Notes under the pieces: generated by a model
Told to the model about the DNA's origin: nothing
Databases searched by the model: none
What the model saw: only the letters and a program-made list of their open reading frames with translations
Shown: positions 11,694 through 22,465 of the stretch, piece after piece
Numbering within the stretch: position 1 is the stretch's first letter
How the letters are laid out: each line of letters begins with the position of its first letter
Made by a program: the position numbers and the translations under genes
Source: Stereocaulon alpinum
Lineage: Eukaryota; Ascomycota; Lecanoromycetes; Lecanorales; Stereocaulaceae
Assembly: GCA_018257865.1 (NCBI GenBank)
Contig: JAEUBA010000104.1
Location: forward strand, 1 to 64,000
Length of the DNA stretch: 64,000 bases
Reading direction: 5' to 3'

Positions 11694-14440
11694 ATAAGTA
11701 CGCCTAAGAGGTACGTAGTAGTATTTAACTAGACTAATTAAGTAGTATACTTTAACTAAGACGTATTTTAACTTAATTACTATTCCCTTTACCTTAGAGG
11801 CGAATTCGGTACTAATAAATTACTTACTAGTATTATAGACTAGTAGGTCTAGTAGTCTAATATAAGTATTAATCTAGTAGGCCCTTAGTATATCCTATAC
11901 CGTTTCTACTAAAATATCTTTTAGAAAGCGGGCGGTTTAGAAGCGCGTAGCCTCGTCGACTATATATAGGACTAAGACCGTAGGGCTATCTAAGTATATA
12001 ATATTAATTATTACTAAGTAATTAAATTATAGGTTATTTTTAATAGTAAATTTAAACCTTCCTAGTAATCTTCTATATTTCTAGTAAGTTAAGTAAAACT
12101 TACTTAGTTAATTAATAGCGTCCTAGTCGAAATAGTAGCTAAATTAGTATAGTAGGCGTACTAGGTGTATTATTAAGGGGTACCTAAAGCGGTAGTATAG
12201 GCGTTTAAGGTTTTACTTACTTAATTAGCTACTTATAACTTCGCTATCGTTAGTATAGGTATTAATATAGTAGGCGTTCGATAGCGAGGTTCCCTAAGTA
12301 AGGAATAAGTAACTATATAGCCTTATAATAAGGACTTACCTATTACCGCTAACTAAGTAGTTAGTAAGGTTATTAAAATAGAAACCTGCCTAGTTAAGGT
12401 CTCGCAGGCAGAGAAGGAACGGCGTATTAGCGTTAATAATATAGAATTCGATAATACCTATTAGTAATTAGACGGTAATAGTACCTCTAGATAAGGTATC
12501 GCTAATACCGAATTTAAATCTAGTACTGCTAGCCTTATTAGCGTTAATATTAACGTTCTACTTACGCCGTAGTACTAAGTATTAGCTATAGCCTACTAAT
12601 AAGCTATAAGTAGCGCTAGTATCGATTATAAGGCTATAGAAGTAGTTATCGCCGTATCTATTTACTAGGCGGTAGGTTAGTTATCCCTAGATATTAATAT
12701 TACCCTAGATAGGTAGTACCTTAGTAATAGTATATAAAGTCGCTTAGTTAGCTAGCTTTTAGTATATAGCCTTACTATTAATTATACCTATTAATATTAG
12801 AAATACCTTACTATTACCTTAGTTAGGTAGGTTAATAGGTTAGTCTTTAGTAGTATTATCCTCCTTAGTAGTACTACCTTCGCTATCGCCTTCCCTTTCG
12901 CCCTTAACCTTAGTAAGGTATTGCCTAAGGTTGCGTTAATATTCTTCTTTAGGGTAGTTAGTTAACTAGTAGCCTTCCTTCTTATAGATAAAGTATCGCT
13001 TTTTATTTATTAAATTACTAGAGTTATATCTTAGCTTACTTAGATATCTAGATTTATTATAGCTACTAGATTAGCGGTTACGACTATAACTGCTAGATTC
13101 GTAGTTTTAGTAGTAGCGGTTAGTATATATCGTTTCGCTTAGCGATAAGACGCTATAGCGGTCTTATAAGGTTATAGATAATTAGAGGTCTTAAATAAGG
13201 TTCTATATAGTATCTAGTAGTTTTCGGTAGATAATCTTATAGGTAGGTATAGACTTATAAGTAGTAATTATTTTCTAGTAGATAAAGCTATCTTTATAAA
13301 GGCTCTTATCTAAGCTATATTATAGCTTTCTTAGTTTAAATATTATAATATCTAAGTACTCCGTTAAAGTCTTATCTTTATTATAGTTAATAAATTATTA
13401 TAAGGATACGCTATTCTATTTATTAAGGTAGGCGATTTAGTATTCTCTTCCTTTAAAGTTTCTTTTAAAAGTAATTCGTAAAGAGTCTAGATTTATTAAT
13501 AAAAAGGAGGATTAATTATTAAAATAAAAATTTAGCGTATCGCTACTTAGTATATATTAAAATACTATATAAAGCTTAGTTAATAGTATCCCTATATTAG
13601 AGGCGGTAGTTAAGAATATATTTAGCTTATAGTTAAAGGCGTCGCTTCTTCTATTATATTTTATCTCTTCTATATAGAGCTTAGTTAATACGGTAAGTTC
13701 TTAGGAAAGGCCTTACTCCTAGTAATTCGTAATAGCGTTATAGATCTTAAAACTATTAATTAGGGCTATTTAGAAGGGTATTATATTAAATAACGTACTA
13801 GTCCTAGTTAGTATCTTAATCTTAGCTAGGGTAGGTATACTAGGTATATTAGAGATATTTCCTATTAAAGGTAGGCGTACTAGATATATTAGAGATATTT
13901 CCTAAGGTAGGCGTGCTAGGTATATTAGAGTTATTAGTAGGGTTAACGTTAGACTTCCTTACTAGCTTTAGTACGTTAGTAGGCTATTTAGGGAAGGTTA
14001 GTTAGTCTATTAGCCTTACTATATATATATAGACGGAGATTTTATTCTTAGGTATAAAGATACTATAGTTATAAAGTAGGTTCCTAAGGACTTATATTAG
14101 GACTTTATCTACCCTCTTAAATAAGGCCTTATCCTAATTATTAAAGTTTTAGATAAAGGTTAGCTATAGATCTTATCCTTCCTCTTCTAAGGTTTAGTAG
14201 AAATTTATTATATACTTAATAAATAGTCTTAGGCCGTTAGCTAAGGTCTTTTTAGGGTTATTAAAGATAACTCCTATTAATATAACTATCGCCTCCTTTA
14301 GCTCTTTAGTAGCTGGTTACGTTATTATAGGGTTAGGCGTTATAACGGAGGCTTAGTATTATAGGTAAGATTTTAGTATTATAGTTAAGATTTTCTTTAC
14401 CTTACTGATCTAAGGTTAATAACTAATTAGTATCAGTAGA
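11694..14440 (-). mobile_element. Ty1/copia remnant, gag and integrase (right part)
   Basis: On the minus strand, conceptual translation shows a gag-like region (about 13000-14300), a CCHC knuckle of the copia type (about 12935-13000, with Cys and His changed by RIP), a protease/pre-integrase region, and an integrase (about 11700-12420) including the GRF...DEATRF-type core of fungal copia elements. The frame stops at 11698 at the gypsy insertion and resumes at 4100. Stops are dense. The right LTR is not clearly delimited; RIP-type composition fades between about 14440 and 14560, so the boundary is approximate. Confidence 0.75.
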
Positions 14441-14559
14441 ACTTAGCTGCTAGGTTATACTAATTAGTAGGTACTTAATCCCCTATTACCTACCCTAGAC
14501 AACCTGATTAGCAGGGTGTCTATTAGGCTTAGTAAACTAGGGATTGATTAAATCTAGCT

Positions 14560-15483
14560 AGCTAAGCTATGGTGTTTTATCTAGGAGTTGGCGCCAAGCC
14601 GCTAGTTGCGGAGCGGAGCGACGTTATTCCGACAATATATATCTTGAAAGCAATGCTCGAAGATATGCAGTATATAACATCCATTCTGCGATCACAACAA
14701 AGATATCAACCAGCGTCGATCTTTTCTCGAGAGTAATAAAGCGTTGGTGTGTTTCATCCGCGAGTCGTGGCACATTTTGGCTCCAGGCTCGAACTCCAGC
14801 GATCCAACGATGGTATGCTTTTGCAGCTTCCTGCTCAATAGCGTTCTTTGAGTCATCGGTGATTGCAGCGAGTCGCTGACATATGTGCTGTGGCATTTCA
14901 AGAGTCATACTGGAAACTCATAGTGAGAGTTTAGAATGTTTAGGGATTGTATGAGGATAGTGATGATAATTATAGCGACGGCCTTGGAGTTGTTTAGGAT
15001 ATAGAAGGGTTACAGTAACCGCCATACCGGCTAACCTGCCCAATCAGCCACTTGTACAGTAGGGATGACATCCGAGGACCCCTGGAGAAGGCCTTAAGCG
15101 CGAGAAAGGCAAGTTTCAGAGGCCGGATCCGTCGCCTACAGTAAGTGACTATATCTGGGGGCCTCTCTAGGGGCTCGCCATCCTTCAGCCCTAGAAGTTA
15201 GAGGTTAGGCAGGTTGGCCGGTAGGGCGGTCAACCCTTCTAAGACTTCTTAGTGATACTATCGCTAAGCTTGACTATTACCCTTCAAGGAGGCTTACTAC
15301 GAATAACCAGGCTCACATATCAATCACTAAGGGTTGCGTACTAGTTCTACAGTAAATTCTAGAGGGGGGGTTACGCGAAACCTTTCGAAACAGGGTTCAC
15401 AAAACTAGGGTACCCGCCGCCAAGACACCCTAATATTCTCCGCTTAAACTTCCAGCAGGCACCTCACGCACGCCTTGCAAGTC
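14560..15483. other. Edge of the RIP block and upstream intergenic DNA
   Basis: Base composition switches from RIP-type to normal at about 14560. A minus-strand ATG ORF of 94 codons (14908-14624) has no recognisable domain and no visible splice partners; it could be a remnant of a gene cut by the transposon block or chance. The remaining sequence to 15483 shows no coding signal I can support. Confidence 0.4.
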
Positions 15484-15576
15484 ATGGCTTCTGGTTCTAC
15501 CCCAGAGAAGGCCGTTGAGAGCCTTGGTGGACTAGAAGAAGAAGGTTGTGCCATAGTCCCATTCCCTTGGCCTTGA
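15484..15576 (+). promoter_or_regulatory. Candidate upstream ORF before the lipase gene
   Basis: An ATG at 15484 opens a 30-codon ORF that ends at TGA 15574-15576, 20 nt before the lipase ATG and in another frame. If it lies in the transcript leader, it would be expected to reduce lipase translation. Its placement is seen directly; transcription start and effect are unknown. Confidence 0.35.
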
Positions 15577-15596
15577 AATCTCCCCTCGGCCTTTAC

Positions 15597-16574
15597 ATGG
15601 CCCTCTTACTTTCCCCAACATTGAGAAGATGCTACCCCGGAAGCCTCTGCTCGTTTCCTCAAGCCTGTAGACGACTCACCACCACTACTCCCCGGCACTA
15701 TACCTCAGATCCTCGCGTCTCAATCCTTGGCCGTACTATAGAAGATGACTACGCCACCCTCCGAGCCAAATACCAAACCCCCAAAAACCCCATCGTCCTC
15801 GCCCACGGCCTTCTAGGCTTCGACGAACTCCGCCTAGTCGGTCACCTCCTCCCAGGAGTCCACTACTGGCGCGGAATAACAGAAGCCCTAACAGCAAACG
15901 GCATCGAAGTAATCCTCACCTCCGTCCCACCCTCCGCCTCCATCGAAGAGCGCGCCGCCAAACTAAGCGATGACATCGAAAAGAAAGCCGGGGGCAAAAG
16001 CGTGAACATAATCGCGCATAGCATGGGCGGACTGGATTCACGCTACATGATCAGCCGCCTCAAGCCACCCAACGTAAGGGTCGTGAGCTTGACTACAGTA
16101 GCTTCACCGCACCGAGGCTCTGCTTTTGCAGACTACTGCTTCGACCAGATAGGGCCGGAGCGACTACCCAAGCTCTACCGCGCTCTGCAAAAGATGCATA
16201 TACCGACAGGGGCATTCAGTCAATTGACACGACGCTACATGGAAGAGAATTTCAATCCCAAAACTCCGGATCGAGAAGGCGTAAAGTATTTCTCGTACGG
16301 CGCAACAGCGACGCCACCGCTCTGGTCTGCTTTCCGGATGTCGCATCATATAGTGGAAGAAGTGGAAGGGCCGAATGACGGATTGGTGAGTGTGGCTAGT
16401 AGTCAGTGGGGAACATATAAAGGCACGCTTGTCGGAGTCAGTCATCTGGACTTGATCAACTGGACGAACAGGTTGAGGTGGCTGGTCTGGGAGATGGTGG
16501 GAAATAAGAGGAATTTCAACGCTATTGCATTCTATCTTGATATCGCGGATATGCTTGCGAAGGAAGGGTTCTAG
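15597..16574 (+). CDS. Mitochondrial-type triacylglycerol lipase (Tgl2-like)
   Basis: Intronless 325-codon gene for an alpha/beta hydrolase of the Tgl2/lipase class 2 type, which hydrolyses acylglycerol esters. The oxyanion-side motif is HGLLGFDEL (70-78). The nucleophile elbow AHSMGG (140-145) gives Ser142; Asp261 lies in GPNDG and His283 in VSHLD, a complete triad at the expected spacing. The first ~37 residues are rich in Arg, Ser and Thr with no acids, consistent with a mitochondrial presequence, as for yeast Tgl2. The frame is open upstream to a TTG at 15546, but 15597 is the first ATG. It is the first intact gene beyond the transposon block. Family and catalytic residues are clear; the substrate is inferred. 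Confidence 0.85.
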   Translation: MALLLSPTLRRCYPGSLCSFPQACRRLTTTTPRHYTSDPRVSILGRTIEDDYATLRAKYQTPKNPIVLAHGLLGFDELRLVGHLLPGVHYWRGITEALTANGIEVILTSVPPSASIEERAAKLSDDIEKKAGGKSVNIIAHSMGGLDSRYMISRLKPPNVRVVSLTTVASPHRGSAFADYCFDQIGPERLPKLYRALQKMHIPTGAFSQLTRRYMEENFNPKTPDREGVKYFSYGATATPPLWSAFRMSHHIVEEVEGPNDGLVSVASSQWGTYKGTLVGVSHLDLINWTNRLRWLVWEMVGNKRNFNAIAFYLDIADMLAKEGF

Positions 16575-17379
16575 GGCCAATCGGTGGGCGGTGCATGGCA
16601 GGAGGATACTGCAAAGTCGGGCATTTTCGGGAAGCATGTGATACCCTGTACATGTATGAGGTCACGTCCATGTAAATGGCGGTAAATATGCGTTAGAACT
16701 CAATGTACATAAAGATACTGTCAACCCTGAGCTTGCACAGCACTAACAACTCAAAGAGTCGTCTATTTTGTCAGCATGTGAGAGCTCCAAAGATGACTTT
16801 CGCAACTCTACTTACTTCTCCACTCCCTCAATCATTTATTGTCTAGAGAACGCAGAAAGGGAAGCATATCCGTCTCCGACTGGCTCTTAGCTATGCCAAG
16901 ATATTGTAAACGAATAAGGACCACAAGGCACGTGCTACGCTACACTCATCTACCATCGATGGGCAGCTCCAGAGGTTTAAGCATTGTAGTGCTTGTAGTT
17001 GACCACATCTTGAAATCTAGGCAATCATATCATACATCGCCACCAGCCGCCTCTCTTCAGATCGCCGCTGCTGGCCTGGAACAAGGGCAGTGTCAGATAC
17101 CACTACGCTAGGTAGCTCACGAGCAAAAGGTTACACCTTAGAACGATACAAGTTCTGCATACACCGCCAAAAAACTGAGATCAAACAAACACGAGATAAG
17201 AGACTCGCCATAGGACTTTGTAAGACATTGAAAGACGTCACAGAAATAGAAGCTGAAACCGTCGCAGAAGCGATAGCGAGACATATACGCGAGCGAGCCT
17301 AGGCGCAAGTACATAAATGGGCGGAAAATATCAATGTCCGCACTCCTAGATCTGGTTGTTGGAACATCTTATTTCGGAG
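16575..17379. other. Intergenic region
   Basis: Two short plus-strand ORFs (16839-17111 and 17090-17302) overlap in different frames, the second beginning with GTG. Neither resembles a family I know. I see the 3' flank of the lipase gene and probably the promoter of the secreted protein gene, but no sure feature. Confidence 0.4.
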
Positions 17380-18017
17380 ATGTACATATTATCAATCAGC
17401 TGCTTGGTGGCTTGTCACTGCATGGTTGCTTTTGCAGCATCGATACCCGCATCGTTCGAACTGGTAACATCTGGTGGCATAAATGCGAACACATCCCTTC
17501 CCTTCAAGCTCACGGTGTCCTCCAATCTGACGCTGGAGAGCCCTTCCAAGTAAGTGCTATCACCGTTGAAAGAGAAGCGATGGAAAGTCTTCGGCATGGA
17601 GACACAGCGCTTATACCACCAAGCCGTCTTCCCTCCGACCCATTCTTCTACAGTTGCCCCACCACCTCCTCAGACCCAACAGTAGTCATCAAATTCTACG
17701 CATATGGGGTGCGTATCCCGTACGACGACGTAGCCCAAGTGCTCCAGGAAGCTACTTATCTCGCACAACGGCATGCAAGGAAAGAAGAAATTCCATCGTC
17801 GGTCCAACAATTCAAGTCAGGGGACCTGCGCCTTATTGTACACTCCAAGGGCCGGATGACGTGGGGAATACTGCAGACTGCTGCACTTGGTATTTGGAAT
17901 TTTGTCAATACATATGAGTATGTTGATTTTGATTTCGATGTGGGCAGCATGGAGGGTGGGGTAAAATATGTTGGGACGGGGGCTTTGGCGTCTGTCAAGA
18001 ATGCTGCCGAGCCATAG
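17380..18017 (+). CDS. Small secreted protein, two exons
   Basis: Proposed exons 17380-17549 and 17654-18017 give 177 residues. The intron has donor GTAAGT and acceptor TTCTACAG behind a pyrimidine-rich stretch. Exon 1 encodes a typical signal peptide: Met-Tyr-Ile, a hydrophobic core and a likely cleavage after AFA (about residue 24-27). The mature part has one cysteine, so it is not a disulfide-rich effector; near its C-terminus is a segment resembling HxxGxMTWG, seen in a large group of uncharacterised Pezizomycotina secreted proteins. Reading straight through the intron in another frame gives a 227-codon ORF from 17334, but that lacks a signal peptide and begins unconvincingly. Function unknown. 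It lies 2.8 kb from the RIP block. Confidence 0.6.
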
Positions 18018-18104
18018 CAATCGAATTGACGGTCGTCAAGCACTAGATCTACGAATGTCGAATCGCTGATGTGGTTTGTTGTGCACTTCCTTGGCTGGGG
18101 TCGA

Positions 18105-19531
18105 TTATTCCATAATGCAAAGAAAGGGGTCTATCCTGGCTCCTTGGTTGGTGATCAAAGATACCTGTATTGGTGTTGACGTAGGATGGAAGAAGCCAAT
18201 TTGATCATTTGCTTTGGGCGTTGGAACGTCCAAACGTTCGGTCACAAAACCATTGATTTCTTCATGTATTAGTCAGGAGTATCCCTTTTGCCGGCATTTG
18301 CACATACCGCAAGTAGCAAGGAAAGACTGTAGAGTCTCCTCATTACGTCTTGTGGCTGCGATCAAGACCTTGAGCTTTGGGTAGAGCTCGAAGAGGTCTC
18401 GCATAGTTGCGATAAGAGCGGGCATTGACTTGATGTCGTATGTCTACTGACATGTCAGTTTTTCTTGACACCGCTAAGATTTATAACAGCAACAAATAGC
18501 AGCTCTTTGCAAAATTTCAATCAACATGAAGGAATAATGTGAGATGCAAGGAGCTTATTGGCTGGGAGATCATGAGATCGGTGAGAAGAATGTGTCGCCT
18601 ACCACGTCGGCTCCAATGGCCAGATCATAGAAAAGTCCTTCGTTACGACAGTCGGCGGGACAACCGATCAAGGCATGGCCCCATTGCAACACTGAAGTCT
18701 TGATCAAGTCGCCCTCCTCAACCTCATTCAGGTCTAGGTTTACTTTAATATCGGTAACCACTTCCAAGCTTCCGTCTGTAGCAAGCACATGTCGAGCGCC
18801 CAGGTGTTTGGCACAAAGGATGGACAAGAACCCTGTACCAGCGCCAAGCTCGATGATTCTTTGACCAGCCACATGGTGATTGCCGTCTTCGGAAGCCAGG
18901 TAAGATCCGAGATGGAGCGCTGCTTCCCAAGTGCGGAATCCTGTGGTCCCTGAAGAAGCTAATAAGGAAGGAGCCTCAAGCGTAGTGATCCGAGGTGCAT
19001 TTGGTTCAGCATTCGGTGCTGTATATGTCACAAAGCTCTTCTGCTGGGCTGCTGCACTTGAAGATTGTAAGGGCTGGGTCATGGCCTGGGCCAAACACGC
19101 GGATATATCATCTGAAATCTCCTGTGAAAGCAAGAGAAATCCGTATCAGTGGAGGGAGACAAAGAAACAATTCTGCGAAAGAACAAGGAACGATGGCGGA
19201 TTCGTGGAAGCACATTCACAAAAGGGTACTGCGGTCTGAAATCGAAGTAGAGAGGCGAACAAAGAGGTAGGGAGACTCGGAGAAATCATACATCCTCTTC
19301 TGGGTCTTCAATCGCTTCCTCAAGAGCATTAACAAGTCTCTTCATGACACGAAACTTGTAGCGCTCAGGTGGCGAGTATACAAGAGCAGACTCATCGAAC
19401 ATCTCATCAAAGATCCGAGCCTGAGTGACTGGCAATCTAAGGAGTTCCTTGCAAGGCAATTCGAGCTGCTCTGGGTCAATCAATTGCAGATACTGCCTTT
19501 TCAAGATTTCCACTGGCCAATTGTGGTCCAT
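18105..19531 (-). CDS. EFM3: Protein-lysine methyltransferase, EEF2KMT/Efm3-like
   Basis: Four exons on the minus strand (19531-19292, 19121-18603, 18443-18308, 18259-18105) encode 349 residues. The protein belongs to the FAM86/METTL16-family group of seven-beta-strand methyltransferases; yeast Efm3 and human EEF2KMT trimethylate a lysine of elongation factor 2. Seen: the N-terminal FAM86-type helix region, the RTWEAALHLG segment, the SAM-binding motif ELGAGTGFLS, an acidic GADVTYD motif formed across intron 2, and a C-terminal strand region with AATRRNEET. Introns are 170, 159 and 48 nt with proper phases (0, 0, 1). The frame is open upstream of ATG 19531 to 19579, but homologue-like sequence starts at this Met. 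It is divergent from eS24. Confidence 0.85.
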
Positions 19532-19826
19532 GTTGATGGCTAGCACATACACAGTCCTAGTTCTAGGATAGCGTTCCAAGACTACATTTTCAATTTTTGT
19601 TGTGAAAAACAGTCAAGCGAAGGCGAGAAAAGATGGATGGCGCTAGTTTTTTGCGCTAACGTCAGATCTGGCTAGCTCGTCATAGTAAGCGAATATCGAA
19701 CCGCACGAAATCTTGAGAGCCAGCGACACCGCCAACGACCAGGAACCTCCAGTATCTCAGTCGAGTCAGTAACCCCTTGCACTTCTACTTAGTGTTCCCC
19801 TCTGACAACAAGCTCCAGCCCCAAAT
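19532..19826. promoter_or_regulatory. Bidirectional promoter between EFM3-like gene and eS24
   Basis: The two start codons are 295 bp apart on opposite strands, so the segment must hold both promoters. Both products act on translation. I see no motif I would name. Confidence 0.5.
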
Positions 19827-20417
19827 ATGGCAGACCGAGAGCAGCCCGTAACGCTGCGCACCCGCAAATTCATCCGCAATGCCCTCCTCGGTCGAAAGCA
19901 GATGGTCGTGTACGTGCACTTTATCCCTCTAGTGCATCCCATGATACTACCAAATACTTCATATAGCCACAATGCTGACTTTCTATTCCCGTTCATAGAG
20001 ACGTCCTCCACCCTAACCGCGCGAACGTCAGCAAAGACGAGCTCCGCCAAAAGCTCGCCGAGCTCTACAAAGCCAACAAAGATCAAGTCTCTTGTTTCGG
20101 CTTCCGAACACAATACGGAGGAGGCAAGAGCACGGGATTCGCGTTGATCTATGATAGCCATGAGGTGATGAAGAAGTTCGAGCCGCATTACCGGTTGGTG
20201 AGGTATGGGGCCGCTGCGAAGATTGAGAAGGCTAGTCGGCAGCAGCGTACGTACTATTTCTTCACGAACACCACGATGGATTTTTGGGAGAAGGCGGTCG
20301 GGTTGGAAGTATTGTGCTGATGGATTCGTGTGTACAGGCAAGCAACGCAAGAACCGAGCCAAGACTGTGAGGGGTACGGCGAAAGGAAAGGCGGCTACGA
20401 AGGATAAGAAGAAGTGA
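19827..20417 (+). CDS. RPS24: 40S ribosomal protein S24 (eS24)
   Basis: Three exons (19827-19909, 19999-20246, 20338-20417) encode 136 residues, the usual length of eS24, a small-subunit protein involved in pre-rRNA processing and ribosome function. The N-terminal TLRTRKF, the GGKSTGFALIYDS segment and the basic Lys/Arg-rich tail are family hallmarks. Both introns split codons and splicing restores the known sequence order: GTACGT donors, TAG/CAG acceptors. Introns of 89 and 91 nt are longer than most here, as often seen in ribosomal protein genes. Confidence 0.97.
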
Positions 20418-20874
20418 GAGGCTGGCCAGTGGGTATTCATCTGCTAAAATCAGAGGATGGGGGCAGGAGCTGCTTGTGTGTATCTACTTCATGTAGTCGC
20501 ATTGTGTGGCGCCTAGGGAATACAAGGTCTTTCAGCTATTCATGGACCATAGCTGTAGCAGTCATTGATTTATATAAGAATCATTGATCTATTCAGGGTT
20601 TTGTTATAGGCACGAGGAGACACTCGGGATGGCACCTTCGGAATCGATCGGTCCAACGATTCTCGGCCGAAGAGATCGCTTTTGGAAGGAATGACACGGT
20701 GAAGCACGGTCTCCAAACTTGATTGCTGACAGGGATAAAGCCGCCATTGTCATCGATGTCAGGGGTAGGAGACTATAACAAAACCACCACCAGCAAAATC
20801 CACCAGCAAAATCCACCAGCATTAAGCAACGCAATTAAGCGATAGAAGTACACGTTTTGACGAACGTCTGCGAA
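20418..20874. other. 3' intergenic region between convergent genes
   Basis: eS24 and the Zn2Cys6 gene converge here. The region holds AT-rich sequence suited to 3' ends and a short direct repeat of AAATCCACCAGC-like units near 20795-20820. A 76-codon minus-strand ORF (20834-20604) has no recognisable content. Confidence 0.4.
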
Positions 20875-22465
20875 TCAATGGCCCTTGGCATTGGACCTCA
20901 AAATCTTGCGAGCGTGCGGAGGATTCGTATTGAAGGACCCACTGAGAAGGTCATACGACGGCGAATGCCTTGGCTGTGGTTGAAGTATGCGGGAATGGGA
21001 CTGGCTACTTGCCAATACCCCTTCTGCAGGCTGTAAAACGTTGGTAGCGACACTTCCATGCGTTCCGTAGAGGTTGAATGGAGAATTAAGACCTGCGTGC
21101 TGGCTATTGACCAAAGGGTTCGACTGAGGTCCGGATGTCGCGGAAATTTTCGAGTTGCTGATGCCGGTAGTATTCGTGACCGCGCCAAAGCCGGGGTTGC
21201 TTCCCACAGATTCGTCGACGGATGAGTGGGTCATAGGGATGTACCCGAAGCCTGTGGTATCGCCCGGGGATGAAGAAGCATTGCTGCTGGGTGGTCCTGA
21301 GACACTGACAGAGCCTGGGGCAGCCGAGCTGACCGACCCCTGGCTTGTCCCTGTAGCGATACGACTCAAGTCCCATGAATCTCTGGTTTGATGTTGCATG
21401 ATGCCTATTTCGCTATCGCCGTCCTGGGCGGATCCATTACTGCTGTCGAGGGAACTGTGAAGGCCTGTTGGGTTAGGCAGAATGCGATTGGCACCTCCAT
21501 GAGATGGCAAGTGCGTACCCAGCGGAGACAGACCCGGAAAGATTGAGGATCCCTCACTTGTCACGGAGGGCAAAGGAGCTACATTGGCTGCCGAGTATAG
21601 ATAGTTAGAAGGCGCATAGCTGGATGAGGCATCTTGATCCCAACCCATGTTGGGGTAAAATTGCCTGCTGTTCGAAGACAACGGTGTCCAATGATGAGAG
21701 GGGTCGGGAGTGGTGAAGCCGGGTGAAGGCGCTTGTGAGATTTGAAGAGGGTATACATTGCGAGATGGCTGCAAGTCATATTGGTGAATGGTGTTATCCA
21801 GATTTGTGTGATAGGTTGACGTAAAAGGTTGGCGGGTGGGTACAATCGGATACTGTATACTGGAAACTTCACTGTAGATAGGTGCTCGCCCACTGCCTTG
21901 GCTCAGGTAAGGCCCAGTCGTCGATGGAGGAAGCATGTTGGCGTTAGCAAGAGCGTACTGACTAGGATCGCTCGTAATTCTTGGGACGGACGACGCATAT
22001 GTTGTCGGCGTTGGGACTGAGTAGGACCACTCAGAATCCGGGGGTGACTGCAAAGCAACATCGTTGAGCTGGTGAGAATTGACCTGATGCAACACTGATC
22101 AACATGCGGCCATAAGGAGCAGAATCTGCTGCGACTTACTCGTAAATAGAAGCAAGTATTGGGACTTGTGCCTGCAGTCTGACAAGCCTCACAGCCGTTT
22201 CCATCATGAAGATCACCTGTACACTTGATCTTTCGTTTGCGGCAACGAGCGCACTGTTTCTCTCGCATCAGCTTGCGACACGCCAGCGCAAGTTGTTGTG
22301 GTCCGCAATAAGACTCACTGCAACACTATTCCGCTTTCTGGGTTTCTTCTCTCCTCGTCCAGCTCGAGAGTTTTCATTGGGTGGCGAATAATCCTCGTCG
22401 CGCCCATCACTATAACCACAAGCGCTTCCATGATAGGCAATGGCCCTAGGTTGAGATTGAGCCAT
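20875..22465 (-). CDS. Zn(II)2Cys6 transcription factor
   Basis: Three exons (22465-22319, 22253-22140, 22083-20875) encode 489 residues. The binuclear zinc cluster has Cys50, 53, 60, 70, 73 and 83, with the basic RKRKIK stretch between the second and third cysteines. Intron 1 (65 nt) ends exactly before Cys50, and intron 2 (56 nt) follows the cluster, a common exon layout in this class. The rest is low complexity, rich in Ser, Pro, Asn and Gln, without the fungal_trans middle homology domain I could identify. The zinc cluster is expected to bind CGG-type half sites in the nucleus; targets are unknown. The first 49 residues hold a basic KKPRKR segment that may be part of a nuclear localisation signal. 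Confidence 0.85.

Noticed and set aside
16164..16637. 157-codon ORF antisense to the lipase gene
   Set aside because: Shadow of the coding strand; no domain and no splice or start evidence.
17334..18017. Single-exon 227-codon model for the secreted protein
   Set aside because: It lacks a signal peptide and reads through a good GTAAGT...TTCTACAG intron; the other frame of exon 1 encodes a clear signal peptide.
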